Positions 24,280 through 33,463 of a stretch of 64,000 bases of DNA are shown one piece after another. This DNA is from Actinobacteria bacterium OK074 (GTDB taxonomy: Bacteria > Actinomycetota > Actinomycetes > Streptomycetales > Streptomycetaceae). The stretch lies in the NCBI GenBank assembly GCA_001298575.1, contig LJCV01000259.1, positions 1 to 64,000 on the forward strand, in the 5' to 3' direction. Under the pieces are notes generated by a model. It searched no databases. It was given only the letters and a program-made list of their open reading frames with translations, and had not been told where the DNA came from. The translations under genes and the position numbers were made by a program. How positions within the stretch are numbered: the first letter of the stretch is position 1; each line of letters begins with the position of its first letter.

Positions 24280-27200
24280 TTGCGCACAGAAGTGAAGAGA
24301 GCGGGTGCGGCCGCCGTCGCCACGGCGGCCGCGGTGGTCCTGGCCGCGGGGCTGACCACTCCGGCCCAGGCGACGGCCACCGCGACGGCCAACACAGCTG
24401 TTGGTACCGACGCCGGCGCGGTGAAGTCGCTCGCCAAGGGCGCCGCGTTCAGCGGCACCCACCACGTCACCCTGATCACCGGCGACCGTGTCGTCGTCGG
24501 TGCCAAGGGCCAGGTCGTGGGCATCGAGCGGGCGAAGGGGCGCGAGCGCGTCCCGGTGCGGATCCGGAAGTCCGACGGGCACACCCTCGTCGTCCCGGCC
24601 GACGCCGAACGCATGATCGCCACGGGGAAGCTCGACCGGCGGCTGTTCGACATCACGGAACTGAACAAGTCGGCGACCCGCAAGGCCCAGCAGGGCGGCC
24701 TGAAGGTGATCGTCGGTTACAAGGGCACCGCGAGCGCGGCCAGGGCCGACGTCCGCGACTCGGGCACCCTCAGCCGTACCCTCAAGACCCTCAACGCCGA
24801 CGTCGTCCAGACCTCGAAGCAGGAGACCGCGGACCTGTGGAAGGCCGTCACCGACGGCGACACCACGGCCGCCGGGGTCGCGCACGTCTGGTTCGACGGC
24901 ATCCGTACGGCGAGCCTCGACAAGTCGGTGCCGCAGATCGGGGCGCCGGCCGCCTGGGCCAGGGGTTACACCGGCAAGGGCGTCAAGGTGGCCGTGCTCG
25001 ACACGGGCATCGACACCACGCACCCGGACCTCAAGGACCAGGTGATCGCCTCCAAGAACTTCACCACCGCCAAGGACGCGATCGACCACTTCGGGCACGG
25101 CACGCACGTCGCGTCCATCGTGGCCGGGACCGGCGCGAAGTCGGGCGGCAAGTACAAGGGCGTCGCGCCCGGGGCCGAACTCCTCAACGGCAAGGTCCTC
25201 GACGACACCGGCTCCGGCGACGACTCCGGGATTCTCGCGGGCATGGAGTGGGCGGCCGAACAGGGCGCCTCCATCGTCAACCTGAGCCTCGGCGGCTACG
25301 ACACCCCCGAGACCGACCCGCTGGAAGCGGAGGTGAACAAGCTGTCCGAGGAGAAGGGCATCCTGTTCGCCATCGCCGCGGGCAACGACGGCGAGTACGG
25401 CGCCGGGACCGTCGGTTCCCCGGGCAGCGCGGCCGACGCGATCACCGTCGGCGCCGTCGACGGCAACGACAAGCTGGCGTCCTTCTCCAGCCGGGGCCCG
25501 ACGGCCGACGGTTCGCTGAAGCCGGACGTGACCGCGCCGGGCGTGGACATCACCGCGGCCTCCGCGAAGAACAGCGTCATCGCCAAGGAGGTGGGCGAGA
25601 AGCCCGCCGGGTACGTGACGATCTCGGGTACGTCGATGGCGACCCCGCACGTCGCGGGCGCCGCCGCGATCCTCAAGCAGGAGCACCCCGACTGGACCTA
25701 CCTCCAGCTGAAGTCGGCGCTGACGGGTTCCGCGAAGCCCGGCAACTACACGCCGTACGAGCAGGGTTCGGGCCGGATCGCGGTCGACAAGGCGATCGAC
25801 GACACCGTCCTCGCCGACCCGTCGACGCTCGACTTCCCGGTGCAGCAGTGGCCGCACTCCGACGACACCCCGGTCACCAAGGCGCTGACGTACACCAACT
25901 CCGGTGACAAGGACGTCACGTTGAAGGTGTCGCTCACCGGCCACGACCCGAACGGCAAGGCGGCCCCCGCGGGCTTCTTCACGCTCGGCGCGGACACGGT
26001 GACCGTCCCGGCGGGCGGCAAGGCGTCGGTCGACGTCGTCGTCAACGCGAAGCTCGGCGGCAAGGCGAACGGCACGTACTCGGCGTACGTGACGGCGGCG
26101 GGCGACGGCCAGAGCGTACGCACCGCGGTCGGCGTGCAGCGCGAGATCGAGTCGTACAACCTGACGCTGAAGTACGTGAACCGGGCGGGCCAGGCGACCC
26201 CCACGCACCTCACCGACCTGGAGTCCTTCACCGGTACGGCGGCGGGTTCGTCCTACTCCTCGCAGACCACGGACGACACGACGACCATCCGGGTGCCCAA
26301 GGGCAAGTACCTGCTCGACTCGTTGAGCCTCGTCGACCTCGTCGCGGCCAAGGGCGGCGTGGACTGGCTGGTGCAGCCGGAGTTGAACGTCACCAAGGAC
26401 ACCACGGTGACGATCGACCTGAACAGGACGAAGGCGGCGGACGTCACCGTCCCGGCCGCGGGCGCCAAGCCGCTGAGCGCGCTGGTGCAGTACACCTACG
26501 ACCCCGTCGGCGGCAGCGGCATCGGCCTGCCGTCCTTCGCGGACATCCGGCTCGCGCAGATCGGCCCGGAGATCGCCAAGGGCCTGAGCCAGAGCTGGTT
26601 CGGCCAGTGGTCCGCGGGCGCCAAGGCGGAGTACGACATCGTCTCCGGCCGCACCGTGAAGAAGCTCTCCGGCGGATACACCCGGCACTACAAGGCGAGC
26701 GAGTTCGCGACCCTGAAGGTCGGCCTCGGCACGCCGACCGCCGGTAAGACGGGGGCACTTGGTGTCTACGGCGACCTGCCGCTGACGGGCGGCTTCAACA
26801 CCCCGGTCGAGCAGAAGCTGCCCGGCACCCGCACGGTCCACGTCTCGACGGGCCAGGGCGCCATGTGGTCGCTCGACTTCCAGCAGTACTCCGCCAAGAA
26901 GGACGCGGACGGCTTCCCGGTGACGGAGGCGTACTACACCCTCGGCAACGACCAGAAGTTCACCGCGGGCAAGACGTACGCGAAGACCTTCAACACGGCC
27001 GTCTTCGGACCGCGGGTGGCCGCCGACTACTACGGCATCTTCCGCTACGGCAACGAGATGTACGCCTACCTCCCGCTGTTCTCCGACGGCCAGACCCACG
27101 CCGGTTCCTCGGAGTTCAGCTCGGTGAAGACCACGCTGTACCGCAACGGCACGAAGGTCGGCAGCAACGCGGACCCGCTGTTCGGTGAGGAGACCTTCAA

Positions 27201-27633
27201 GGTCCCCGCCGCGCAGGCCACTTACAAGCTGACGACCACGGTCACCCGCAGCACCAAGGTGGCCGCGGCCTCGCGCCGCATCGACGCCTCCTGGACCTTC
27301 AAGTCCAAGACGGCCCCCGACGGCGTCCAACTCCCCGCCTCCGTCCTGCGCTTCGCGGCCCCCACGGACCTGACGAGCAGCGTCACGGCGGGCAGGAACC
27401 TGACCTTCCCGGTCCAGATCCAGGGCCCGGCCAAGGGCAAGAACCTCAAGTCGCTGGGCGTGTACGTCTCTTACGACGGCGGCAAGAAGTGGACGAAGGT
27501 GCAGGTGACCGGCGGCAAGATCACGGTCCGCGGACCCGCGAAGGGCCACGCGGTGTCGCTCCGCTCGAAGATCACGGACACGAAGGGGAACTCTTCGGCG
27601 GTGACGATCTATGACGCGTACTTCGGGAAGTAG
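24280..27633 (+). CDS. large secreted subtilisin-like (S8) serine peptidase
   Basis: 1117 aa. A signal peptide (residues 1-32, ending PAQA) and propeptide (about 33-205) precede the catalytic domain with triad Asp241 (AVLDTGID), His273 (HGTHVASI) and Ser452 (GTSMATPHVAG). About 600 residues follow of beta-sandwich-like modules, including a fibronectin-like segment with paired Lys-Gly turns. These resemble the large S8 peptidases of Streptomyces that carry long C-terminal accessory regions. No sorting signal is seen, so it is likely released. The start is TTG at 24280 with GGGGG upstream; GTG 24292 is an alternative. A 14-bp tandem repeat and a terminator follow the stop. Confidence 0.92.
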   Translation: MRTEVKRAGAAAVATAAAVVLAAGLTTPAQATATATANTAVGTDAGAVKSLAKGAAFSGTHHVTLITGDRVVVGAKGQVVGIERAKGRERVPVRIRKSDGHTLVVPADAERMIATGKLDRRLFDITELNKSATRKAQQGGLKVIVGYKGTASAARADVRDSGTLSRTLKTLNADVVQTSKQETADLWKAVTDGDTTAAGVAHVWFDGIRTASLDKSVPQIGAPAAWARGYTGKGVKVAVLDTGIDTTHPDLKDQVIASKNFTTAKDAIDHFGHGTHVASIVAGTGAKSGGKYKGVAPGAELLNGKVLDDTGSGDDSGILAGMEWAAEQGASIVNLSLGGYDTPETDPLEAEVNKLSEEKGILFAIAAGNDGEYGAGTVGSPGSAADAITVGAVDGNDKLASFSSRGPTADGSLKPDVTAPGVDITAASAKNSVIAKEVGEKPAGYVTISGTSMATPHVAGAAAILKQEHPDWTYLQLKSALTGSAKPGNYTPYEQGSGRIAVDKAIDDTVLADPSTLDFPVQQWPHSDDTPVTKALTYTNSGDKDVTLKVSLTGHDPNGKAAPAGFFTLGADTVTVPAGGKASVDVVVNAKLGGKANGTYSAYVTAAGDGQSVRTAVGVQREIESYNLTLKYVNRAGQATPTHLTDLESFTGTAAGSSYSSQTTDDTTTIRVPKGKYLLDSLSLVDLVAAKGGVDWLVQPELNVTKDTTVTIDLNRTKAADVTVPAAGAKPLSALVQYTYDPVGGSGIGLPSFADIRLAQIGPEIAKGLSQSWFGQWSAGAKAEYDIVSGRTVKKLSGGYTRHYKASEFATLKVGLGTPTAGKTGALGVYGDLPLTGGFNTPVEQKLPGTRTVHVSTGQGAMWSLDFQQYSAKKDADGFPVTEAYYTLGNDQKFTAGKTYAKTFNTAVFGPRVAADYYGIFRYGNEMYAYLPLFSDGQTHAGSSEFSSVKTTLYRNGTKVGSNADPLFGEETFKVPAAQATYKLTTTVTRSTKVAAASRRIDASWTFKSKTAPDGVQLPASVLRFAAPTDLTSSVTAGRNLTFPVQIQGPAKGKNLKSLGVYVSYDGGKKWTKVQVTGGKITVRGPAKGHAVSLRSKITDTKGNSSAVTIYDAYFGK

Positions 27634-27637
27634 TCCT

Positions 27638-27694
27638 TCTCCGTAGGTGCGTCTCCGTGGGTGCGTCTTCCGTAGGCGCGTCTCCGTAGGCGAG
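27638..27694. repeat. 14-bp tandem repeat x4 after the peptidase gene
   Basis: Units at 27638-27651, 27652-27665, 27666-27680 and 27681-27694 share TCTCCGTAGGTGCG with 1-3 differences each. It begins 5 nt after the stop codon. Confidence 0.75.
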
Positions 27695-27698
27695 TGGC

Positions 27699-27740
27699 GG
27701 CCTGTCGGGGCCCGGGGCAACTCCCGGTCCTGGACAGGCC
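27699..27740. terminator. stem-loop terminator between convergent genes
   Basis: Arms GGCCTGTC (27699-27706) and GACAGGCC (27733-27740) enclose a GC-rich inner stem. It lies between the peptidase and the convergent aldo/keto reductase. Confidence 0.6.
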
Positions 27741-27768
27741 GTTGCTCGTGCCCGGCCGCGCGGGTGGC

Positions 27769-28854
27769 TCAGTAGCGCGTTGGGCTTGCCAGCAGTGGCG
27801 GGTAGACGGTCGTCCGCCGGCCGTCGACGGTGGCGCCGGCGTATTTCAGCATCGGGGCGAACTGCTGCGGCACCCCGGCCGGGTAGTTCAGGGCGGGGGC
27901 CGACACCTCGTCGAGGGCGGCGGTCTGCGCCGGGGTCAGGGTCACGTCGAACGCGGTGAGGCTGTTGTCGAGGTGGTCGAGGCGGCGGGCGCCGACGAGG
28001 ATGGAACTGACGCCCGGTCGGCTCCGGAGCCAGGCCAGGGCGACCGCGGCGGAGCTGACGCCGATCTCCTCGGCGATGGCCGCCACCGCTTCGATGACCT
28101 CGTACTGGCTGTCGCTCGGTACCCCCATCAGCGCGCGGGCCTCGCCGACGGCGGGGCCGGGGGCGACGTGCCGGGCGTACTTTCCGCCCAGGAACCCGTT
28201 CTTGAGCGGGCTCCAGGGCACCACACCCATGCCGGTGTCCTGCGCCAACGGGATCAGTTCGCCCTCGACCGTGCGCGCGAGCAGCGAGTACTCGACCTCG
28301 ATCGCCGCGACCGGTGTCCACCCGCGCAGCAGCGCGATGGTGTGGGCCTGCGCGGTGAACCAGCCAGGGGTGTTGGAGAAGCCGACGTAGCGGACCTTGC
28401 CCGCGCTGACGAGGTCGTCGAGGGCGCGCAGGGTCTCCTCGACGGGGGTCGACCAGTCGTGGTTGTGCAGCCAGTACAGGTCGATGTAGTCGGTCTGGAG
28501 GCGGCGCAGCGACTGTTCGAGCTGGTCGATGACGGCTTTACGGCCGGCCCCGCCGCCGTTGGGGTCACCCACGTGGAGGTTGCCGAAGAACTTGGTGCCG
28601 AGGACGATGCGGTCGCGCAGGCCGGGGCGTTGGGCGAGGAAATCGCCGATGACCTTCTCCGAATGCCCGTTGGTGTAGAAGTTGGCCGTGTCGATGTGGT
28701 TTCCACCGCGGTCGATGTACGCCTGAAGGATCTTCTCCGACTCTTCGACGTCGCAGCCGGTGCCGCCGTCGCCGCCGAAGGGCGCGGTGCCCAGCCCGAA
28801 CGGGCTCACCTTGAGCCCTGACCGGCCGAGGCTGACGTAGGAATCGAGTGCCAT
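27769..28854 (-). CDS. aldo/keto reductase
   Basis: 361 aa TIM-barrel NADPH-dependent oxidoreductase of the YajO/Tas-like group. It shows LGRSGLKVSPFGLGTAPFGG, the catalytic Asp and Tyr in HIDTANFYTNG, Lys in LGTKFFGN and His in DLYWLHNHDWSTPVEE. The cofactor end is RSRPGVSSILVGARRLDHL. All four catalytic residues are present, but the substrate is unknown. The ATG at 28854 follows GAGGG. It is divergently arranged with an AraC-family regulator at 29108, which probably controls it. Confidence 0.9.
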   Translation of the reverse strand: MALDSYVSLGRSGLKVSPFGLGTAPFGGDGGTGCDVEESEKILQAYIDRGGNHIDTANFYTNGHSEKVIGDFLAQRPGLRDRIVLGTKFFGNLHVGDPNGGGAGRKAVIDQLEQSLRRLQTDYIDLYWLHNHDWSTPVEETLRALDDLVSAGKVRYVGFSNTPGWFTAQAHTIALLRGWTPVAAIEVEYSLLARTVEGELIPLAQDTGMGVVPWSPLKNGFLGGKYARHVAPGPAVGEARALMGVPSDSQYEVIEAVAAIAEEIGVSSAAVALAWLRSRPGVSSILVGARRLDHLDNSLTAFDVTLTPAQTAALDEVSAPALNYPAGVPQQFAPMLKYAGATVDGRRTTVYPPLLASPTRY

Positions 28855-29107
28855 GAATGTGCCCTCACAACTGGTTTCGCGGACGTGGGAAGGAGCGGAC
28901 GCGCGGATTCCGTCGGCAGCGCCCATCCCGCGGACTCCGTGGAAGTTTGAACTCCGGTCCGTCCGATCCAACCGTTGTGCCGTGTGGGGTGGTGAGAACG
29001 ATCCCGCCAGCGGACTGCACGATCCTGTCAATCTCGACGGGATCGGGCCGGATCAGGCCAGGGTGGGTGGCATCGAGCCGGACCGGGTTGGCAGCCCCGG
29101 GGCGGGA
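28855..29107. promoter_or_regulatory. divergent promoter region, AKR / AraC regulator
   Basis: 253-bp gap between divergent starts. It is open in several frames but shows no supported gene. It contains GATCC/GGATC-type short dyads around 29005-29055. The region should hold both promoters and the AraC site. Confidence 0.35.
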
Positions 29108-30079
29108 ATGATTCGCTGCGAAGTGTCCCTTCGCACAGGATCTCTCCGCACCGGCGCCCTCCATGAACTCCGCACGCTGATCGCTTCCCACGTGAAACGC
29201 GACGGCCGGCCGGCCGACGGCCCACCGGCCGACCGTCCGGCGATCGACGGCCTGCTCCTGTCCGAGGGCGACGAACCGCCGGCTCCGTCGGCGTCGGTAC
29301 CGGGCCCCGTGCTCGCGATCGTGGCGCAGGGGTCGAAACGCCTGATCCTGGGCGACCGGACCTACGACTACGGGGCCGGACAGTACCTGGTGGTCCCGGT
29401 CGAACTCCCGGTCAGCGGCCACTGCGCCCACGGGGGCCCGACGGAACCCTTCCTCGGGTTCGGCCTCGTACTCGAACCGGAGGCCATCGCGGCCCTGTTG
29501 CTCGAAACGGGAACCGGCGCCCAGGGCCGCCGGGGCCGGGCCGCCCGAACTGCCCAGCCCTGCCTGGCAGTCAGCGACGCGCCCGGCGAACTCCTCGACT
29601 CCGCCGTCCGGTTGCTGCGGTTGCTCGACCACCCGGCCGACCTGCCCGTCCTGGCACCCATGGTCAAGAAGGAGATCCTCTGGCGGCTGCTCACGGGCGA
29701 TCAGGGCGCGATGGTCCGCCAGATCGGCCTCGCCGACAGCAACCTGACCCACATCAGCCGCGCGATCCACTGGATACGGGACCACCACACCGAAACGCTC
29801 CGCATCGAGGACCTGGCACGGCTGGCCGGGATGAGCACGGCCTCCTTCCACCGGCACTTCCGCGCGGTCACCGCGATGACGCCGGGCCAGTTCCAGAAAC
29901 GGATCCGCCTCCAGGAGGCCCGCCTCCTCCTGCTCGGCGACGCCCACGACGTGGCCACCGCCGGGTACCTGGTCGGCTACGACAGCACGTCCCAGTTCAG
30001 CCGCGAGTACCGCCGCCAGTTCGGTGCCCCACCGGGCCAGGACGCGGCCCGGCTGCGCGCGTCCCGGGTCCCGTCCTGA
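29108..30079 (+). CDS. AraC-family transcriptional regulator
   Basis: 323 aa. The N-terminal AraC_N-type cupin sensor (about 1-190) has VLAIVAQGSKRLILGDRTYDYGAGQYLVVPVELPVSG, here cut by strand order. The C-terminal double helix-turn-helix (about 215-315) has RIEDLARLAGMSTASFHRHFRAVT and GYDSTSQFSREYRRQFGAPPGQD. The sensor type is common in regulators beside oxidoreductases that respond to small aldehydes or alcohols. Its divergent neighbour is an aldo/keto reductase, the probable target. The ATG at 29108 gives the usual ~300-320 aa length; the longer open frame upstream is ignored. Confidence 0.9.
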   Translation: MIRCEVSLRTGSLRTGALHELRTLIASHVKRDGRPADGPPADRPAIDGLLLSEGDEPPAPSASVPGPVLAIVAQGSKRLILGDRTYDYGAGQYLVVPVELPVSGHCAHGGPTEPFLGFGLVLEPEAIAALLLETGTGAQGRRGRAARTAQPCLAVSDAPGELLDSAVRLLRLLDHPADLPVLAPMVKKEILWRLLTGDQGAMVRQIGLADSNLTHISRAIHWIRDHHTETLRIEDLARLAGMSTASFHRHFRAVTAMTPGQFQKRIRLQEARLLLLGDAHDVATAGYLVGYDSTSQFSREYRRQFGAPPGQDAARLRASRVPS

Positions 30080-30173
30080 ACCTCGCGGCTCCGGTCCATG
30101 GCCGGACACCGAAGCGGGGCGGAGCGGTCCGGCGACACCGCCGGTGACGTTGCCCCTGCCGCTGTCGCCGGTG

Positions 30174-30545
30174 TCACCACCCGCCGTCCCGCAACTCGCA
30201 CCAGACGGTCTTGTGGTCGGTCCCCGGCTCCACGCCCCAGCGCTGCGCGAGCGCGTCGACGAGGGCGAGACCGAGGCCGTGCTCGTCCGTGGGCGCCGCG
30301 TGCAGGAGGACGGGAAGGACGCGCGGGTCGGGGTCGGTGACCTCGACCCGGATACGGTCCCGGTCCCTGTCGGCGCCGATGACGCGGAGCACGCGCACGG
30401 TGACCGGGGTGCCCGCGCCGACGTGGTCGATGACGTTGGTGACCAACTCGCTTGCGCACAGCTGGACTTCGTGACCGTGGGCGCGGAGGTGGTGGCGCAG
30501 TTCGGGCACGGCCTTCGGGGAGGCGAGCAGGCGGAGTTCGGTCAT
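30174..30545 (-). CDS. RsbW-like ATP-binding protein (HATPase_c_2)
   Basis: 123 aa. A GHKL-type ATP-binding fold is indicated by the N-box ELVTNVIDHV, the G1 box VEVTDPDPR and the G2 box GLGLALVDALAQRWG. Streptomyces have dozens of such single-domain, anti-sigma-like kinases, most of unknown partner. Its start overlaps the stop of the upstream 67-aa gene by 4 nt, so the two are translationally coupled. No sigma factor or antagonist is adjacent. The G1 box has DPD where DxG is usual. Confidence 0.85.
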   Translation of the reverse strand: MTELRLLASPKAVPELRHHLRAHGHEVQLCASELVTNVIDHVGAGTPVTVRVLRVIGADRDRDRIRVEVTDPDPRVLPVLLHAAPTDEHGLGLALVDALAQRWGVEPGTDHKTVWCELRDGGW

Positions 30546-30745
30546 CCCCGTGCCGACTTCCGCGCCGACTTCCGCAGCGCGGTGGCGAGTTCACGGGCGG
30601 TGGCCGTGTCGCAGTTGCCGAGCGCGACGAGCGGGGGCGGCGGGCCGTACCGTGCGGCGAAGGTGGGGAGGTCCACGGTGAGGGAGGGGAGCGTGATGCC
30701 GTGCAGGGCGAGGGCGGCGCGGAGTTCCTCCACGCAGCGGATCAC
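30542..30745 (-). CDS. small unknown protein coupled to RsbW-like gene
   Basis: 67 aa, GTG start, ATGA-type 4-nt overlap with the ATP-binding protein downstream. The sequence ends LGNCDTATARELATALRKSARKSARG, with a basic tail. The N-terminal 30 residues are helix and strand-like. Small genes of this kind accompany HATPase_c_2 proteins near XRE/DUF397 clusters in Streptomyces. No function is assigned. Confidence 0.65.
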   Translation of the reverse strand: MIRCVEELRAALALHGITLPSLTVDLPTFAARYGPPPPLVALGNCDTATARELATALRKSARKSARG

Positions 30746-30805
30746 GTCGTCCTCGGCGGCTTCGCGGTTCTCGGCCGGTCACGGGGAGGCGCTGCTGGTG
30801 GGCAG

Positions 30806-31018
30806 CTTCTACGGCAAGAGCTCTCTCGCGACATCGAGTGCGGGGAGCGGAGGATGCCGTTGGATCTGGCCCGGCATGTGGATCGTGCGCTGAGTACGGA
30901 CGGGTTCTTCGGGCGGCGTTGCGAGGACGTACGGAAGGCTCGGCAGAACACCCATGCCGAGTACTTCATCGATGTCGTGGAGGTGGAGATGGAGAAGCAC
31001 GCGAAGGACCAGCCGTAC
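30806..31018 (+). pseudogene. remnant of XRE (Scr1/DUF5753-type) regulator
   Basis: The frame through this stretch reads LSRDIECGERRMPLDLARHV, then DRALSTDGFFGRRCEDVRKA and HAEYFIDVVEVEMEKHA. This is the segment from the end of the HTH to the start of the DUF5753 ligand domain in Streptomyces XRE regulators. The preceding recognition helix (SFYGKSS) is in another frame and nothing follows after about 31018, so the gene is truncated at both ends and frameshifted. Such regulators normally pair with HATPase_c_2 and DUF397 genes, and an RsbW-like gene lies beside it. Confidence 0.55.
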
Positions 31019-31090
31019 AGACGCCGGTGGGGTGGGGCGGCCCGGTGGTGTCACCGGGCCGCCCCACCCCACGCACGCCCAGGCGGACGA

Positions 31091-32131
31091 TCAGATCGTG
31101 GCCGTGTCGATCACGAACCGGTACCGCACGTCACTCGCCAGTACCCGCTCGTACGCCTCGTTGATCTCGGAGGCGCTGATCAGCTCGATCTCCGAGCCGA
31201 TGTTGTGCTCGGCGCAGAAGTCGAGCATTTCCTGGGTTTCCCGGATGCCGCCGATGCACGACCCGGCGAGGGTCCGGCGGGCCATGATGAGGGGGAAGAG
31301 GTTGAAGGAGACGGGCTCCTCGGGGGCGCCGACGTTGACCAGGGCGCCGTCCGTCTTGAGCAGGGAGAGGTAGGCGGCGAAGTCGAGCGGGGCCGAGACC
31401 GTGGAGACGATCAGGTCGAAGCTGCTCGCCAGCTCCTCGAAGGTCTTCGGGTCGCTGGTGGCGTAGTAGTGGTCGGCGCCCAGCTTCAGGCCGTCGTCCT
31501 TCTTGCGCAGGGACTGCGACAGGACGGTGACCTCCGCGCCCAGCGCGTGGGCGATCTTGACGCCCATGTGGCCGAGACCGCCGAGGCCGACGACGGCGAC
31601 CTTCTTGCCGGGGCCCGCGTTCCAGTGCTTGAGCGGGGAGTACAGGGTGACGCCCGCGCACAGCAGGGGCGCGGCCACGTCGAGGGACAGGCCGTCGGGG
31701 ATGCGGACGGTGTAGTTCTCGTCGACGACGACCTTCTCGGAGTAGCCGCCGTAGGTGGGCGTGCCGTCCACTCCGATGCCGTTGTACGTCGGGATGTTGC
31801 CCTTGACGCAGTACTGCTCCTCGCCCGCCTTGCAGTTCTCGCACTCGCGGCAGGAGTCGACCATACAGCCGACACCCACCCGGTCGCCGACCGCGAACTT
31901 CGTCACACCGGAGCCGACCTCCGAGACGACGCCGGCGATCTCGTGGCCGGGCACCATCGGGAAGATCGCCTCCCCCCAGCCCTCGCGGGCCTGGTGGATG
32001 TCCGAGTGACAGATACCGGCGAACTTGATGTCGATCAGGACGTCGAACTCACCGACCGGCCGGCGCTCGATCGTCGTACGCTCCAGCGGCGCCTTCGCAG
32101 TGGGGGCTGCGTATGCGGCAACAGTGGTCAT
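31091..32131 (-). CDS. zinc-dependent alcohol dehydrogenase (cinnamyl-alcohol/YahK type)
   Basis: 346 aa medium-chain dehydrogenase. Catalytic zinc ligands are in GICHSDIHQARE and the GHEIAGVV region. The structural zinc cysteines are in CMVDSCRECENCKAGEEQYC. The Rossmann motif is VAVVGLGGLGHMGVKIA. NADP is preferred by relatives that share SQSLRKKDDGLKLGADHYYAT. It probably reduces aldehydes. The ATG at 32131 has GAGGAGAG upstream. It is divergent from a MmyB-type XRE regulator at 32344, a frequent pairing in Streptomyces where the regulator controls the oxidoreductase. Confidence 0.93.
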   Translation of the reverse strand: MTTVAAYAAPTAKAPLERTTIERRPVGEFDVLIDIKFAGICHSDIHQAREGWGEAIFPMVPGHEIAGVVSEVGSGVTKFAVGDRVGVGCMVDSCRECENCKAGEEQYCVKGNIPTYNGIGVDGTPTYGGYSEKVVVDENYTVRIPDGLSLDVAAPLLCAGVTLYSPLKHWNAGPGKKVAVVGLGGLGHMGVKIAHALGAEVTVLSQSLRKKDDGLKLGADHYYATSDPKTFEELASSFDLIVSTVSAPLDFAAYLSLLKTDGALVNVGAPEEPVSFNLFPLIMARRTLAGSCIGGIRETQEMLDFCAEHNIGSEIELISASEINEAYERVLASDVRYRFVIDTATI

Positions 32132-32343
32132 GCGGTGTTCTCTCCTCGGGGGGTAGTCGCACCCGGTCGCCCACCACGGCTGCCTTCCACCGTGGTCACG
32201 GCTGCTTCTTCCGTCGCACCGGGCACCACATCAGCATGCCGTACGACGGTGCCGTCACCCAGGCCACAGATGTGCCTACGTTCAGTGGTCCTACTACTGG
32301 CGGGGGCAGGCTCACCGTCGTACGACCGGCGATACTGGACCAC

Positions 32344-33255
32344 ATGGACGAACACCCCGACTCCGTACAGGGGCCCGCATCTCTCCCCGGTGCCGCCCTG
32401 GACCGGCGCGCCGAACTGAGCGAGTTCCTGCGCAGCCGGCGGGCCCGGCTCAAGCCGGAGGACGTGGGGCTGCCGGACTTCGGACGGCACCGGCGGGTGC
32501 CCGGGCTGCGCCGCGAGGAGCTGGCGCAGCTGGCCGGGGTGTCCGTGGCGTACTACACGCGGCTGGAACAGGGCAACGGGCGGAACGTGTCGGCGGAGGT
32601 CCTCGACGCCATCGCCCGCGCGCTGCGCCTGACGGACGCCGAGTACGCCCACCTCACCCACCTGGCCAAGCCGAAGCAGCACAAGAAGAAGCCGTCCGCG
32701 CGCACGCCCCAACTGCGGTCCAGCATCCGACAGTTGCTGGACACGCTGGAGGGGGTGCCCGCGTATGTCATCGGGCGCCGCTGCGACATCCTCGGCTGGA
32801 ACCGGATGGCGGCGGCGGTCTTCGGCGACTGGTCCGAACTGCCCGCGCAGGAACGGAACTGGGCACGGCTGGTGTTCCTGCGGCCCGACTACCACGACCT
32901 GTTCCAGGACTGGGAGCAGAAGGCCATCGACATCGTGTGCACCCTGCGCATGGACGCCGGCTGCCACCCCGACGACCCGCGGCTGTCGGCCCTGGTCGGC
33001 GAACTGTCCGTGAAGAGCGACGACTTCCGCCGCCTGTGGGCCACCCACGACGTCAAGGAGAAGACCCACGGCGTCAAACGCCTCCGCCACCCCCTGGTCG
33101 GCGAACTGGCCCTGAACTTCGAGTCGTTCCCCCTCCCGGACGACAACGACCAGGTCATGGTCATGTACCACGCGGAACCCAACTCCCCATCGACGCAGGC
33201 CCTTCGGCTGCTGGCCAGCTGGGGGACGGACGCCACGCGGGCGGGTGCGGTGTAG
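32344..33255 (+). CDS. XRE-family regulator with MmyB-like ligand domain
   Basis: 303 aa. The N-terminal helix-turn-helix (about 18-90) has the hallmark LPDFGRHRRVPGLRREELAQLAGVSVAYYTRLEQGNGRNVS, here trimmed by its own order. The MmyB-like PAS-type ligand pocket (about 115-290) has VIGRRCDILGWNRMAAAVFGDW, NWARLVFLRPDY and a HPLVGELALNFESF end. MmyB-like regulators bind fatty-acid-like ligands and usually control an adjacent dehydrogenase. The divergent alcohol dehydrogenase is the obvious target. GATACT lies 7 nt before the ATG, so it may be leaderless. Confidence 0.9.
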   Translation: MDEHPDSVQGPASLPGAALDRRAELSEFLRSRRARLKPEDVGLPDFGRHRRVPGLRREELAQLAGVSVAYYTRLEQGNGRNVSAEVLDAIARALRLTDAEYAHLTHLAKPKQHKKKPSARTPQLRSSIRQLLDTLEGVPAYVIGRRCDILGWNRMAAAVFGDWSELPAQERNWARLVFLRPDYHDLFQDWEQKAIDIVCTLRMDAGCHPDDPRLSALVGELSVKSDDFRRLWATHDVKEKTHGVKRLRHPLVGELALNFESFPLPDDNDQVMVMYHAEPNSPSTQALRLLASWGTDATRAGAV

Positions 33256-33261
33256 GTCCAC

Positions 33262-33313
33262 AGCCGCACGGAACAAAGAACGAGCCGCACGGAACAAGAA
33301 CAAGCCGCACGGA
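33262..33313. repeat. tandem AGCCGCACGGAACAAGAAC repeat (2.5 copies)
   Basis: Units at 33262-33282, 33283-33302 and a partial unit at 33303-33313 share AGCCGCACGGAACAA. It starts 7 nt after the regulator stop and runs into the GNAT fragment. Confidence 0.7.
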
Positions 33314-33428
33314 CTTCCGTGCCCGCGCCGGATTCGCCTATTCCGTGGTGAACGGCGCGGACGACGTCATCGGCCGACTGCGTGAGCTCTGGCCGTTCGC
33401 CGGCTTCAGTTACGCGCCGCGCCCGTAG
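33306..33428 (+). pseudogene. fragment resembling GNAT acetyltransferase
   Basis: The open stretch reads FRARAGFAYSVVNGADDVIG and then diverges to a stop at 33426. GFAYSV(L)-(D)G-DDVIG is the start of the GNAT core in many Streptomyces N-acetyltransferases, where CVYIYP normally follows. Here it is only about 40 codons with no start codon, so I read it as decayed. The match rests on one short motif. Confidence 0.4.
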
Positions 33429-33463
33429 GCGCGATCGTCAGCCGGCGTACGGGCCCGCCCGTC

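Noticed and set aside
24136..27720. 1194-aa open frame antisense to the subtilase gene
   Set aside because: It mirrors the GC-biased third positions of the peptidase gene, and its Arg/Val/Asp-rich translation has no motifs. The sense strand has a full catalytic triad.
28853..29107. N-terminal extension of the AraC regulator upstream to 28853
   Set aside because: It would overlap the divergent reductase start and adds non-conserved sequence. The ATG at 29108 gives the normal family length.
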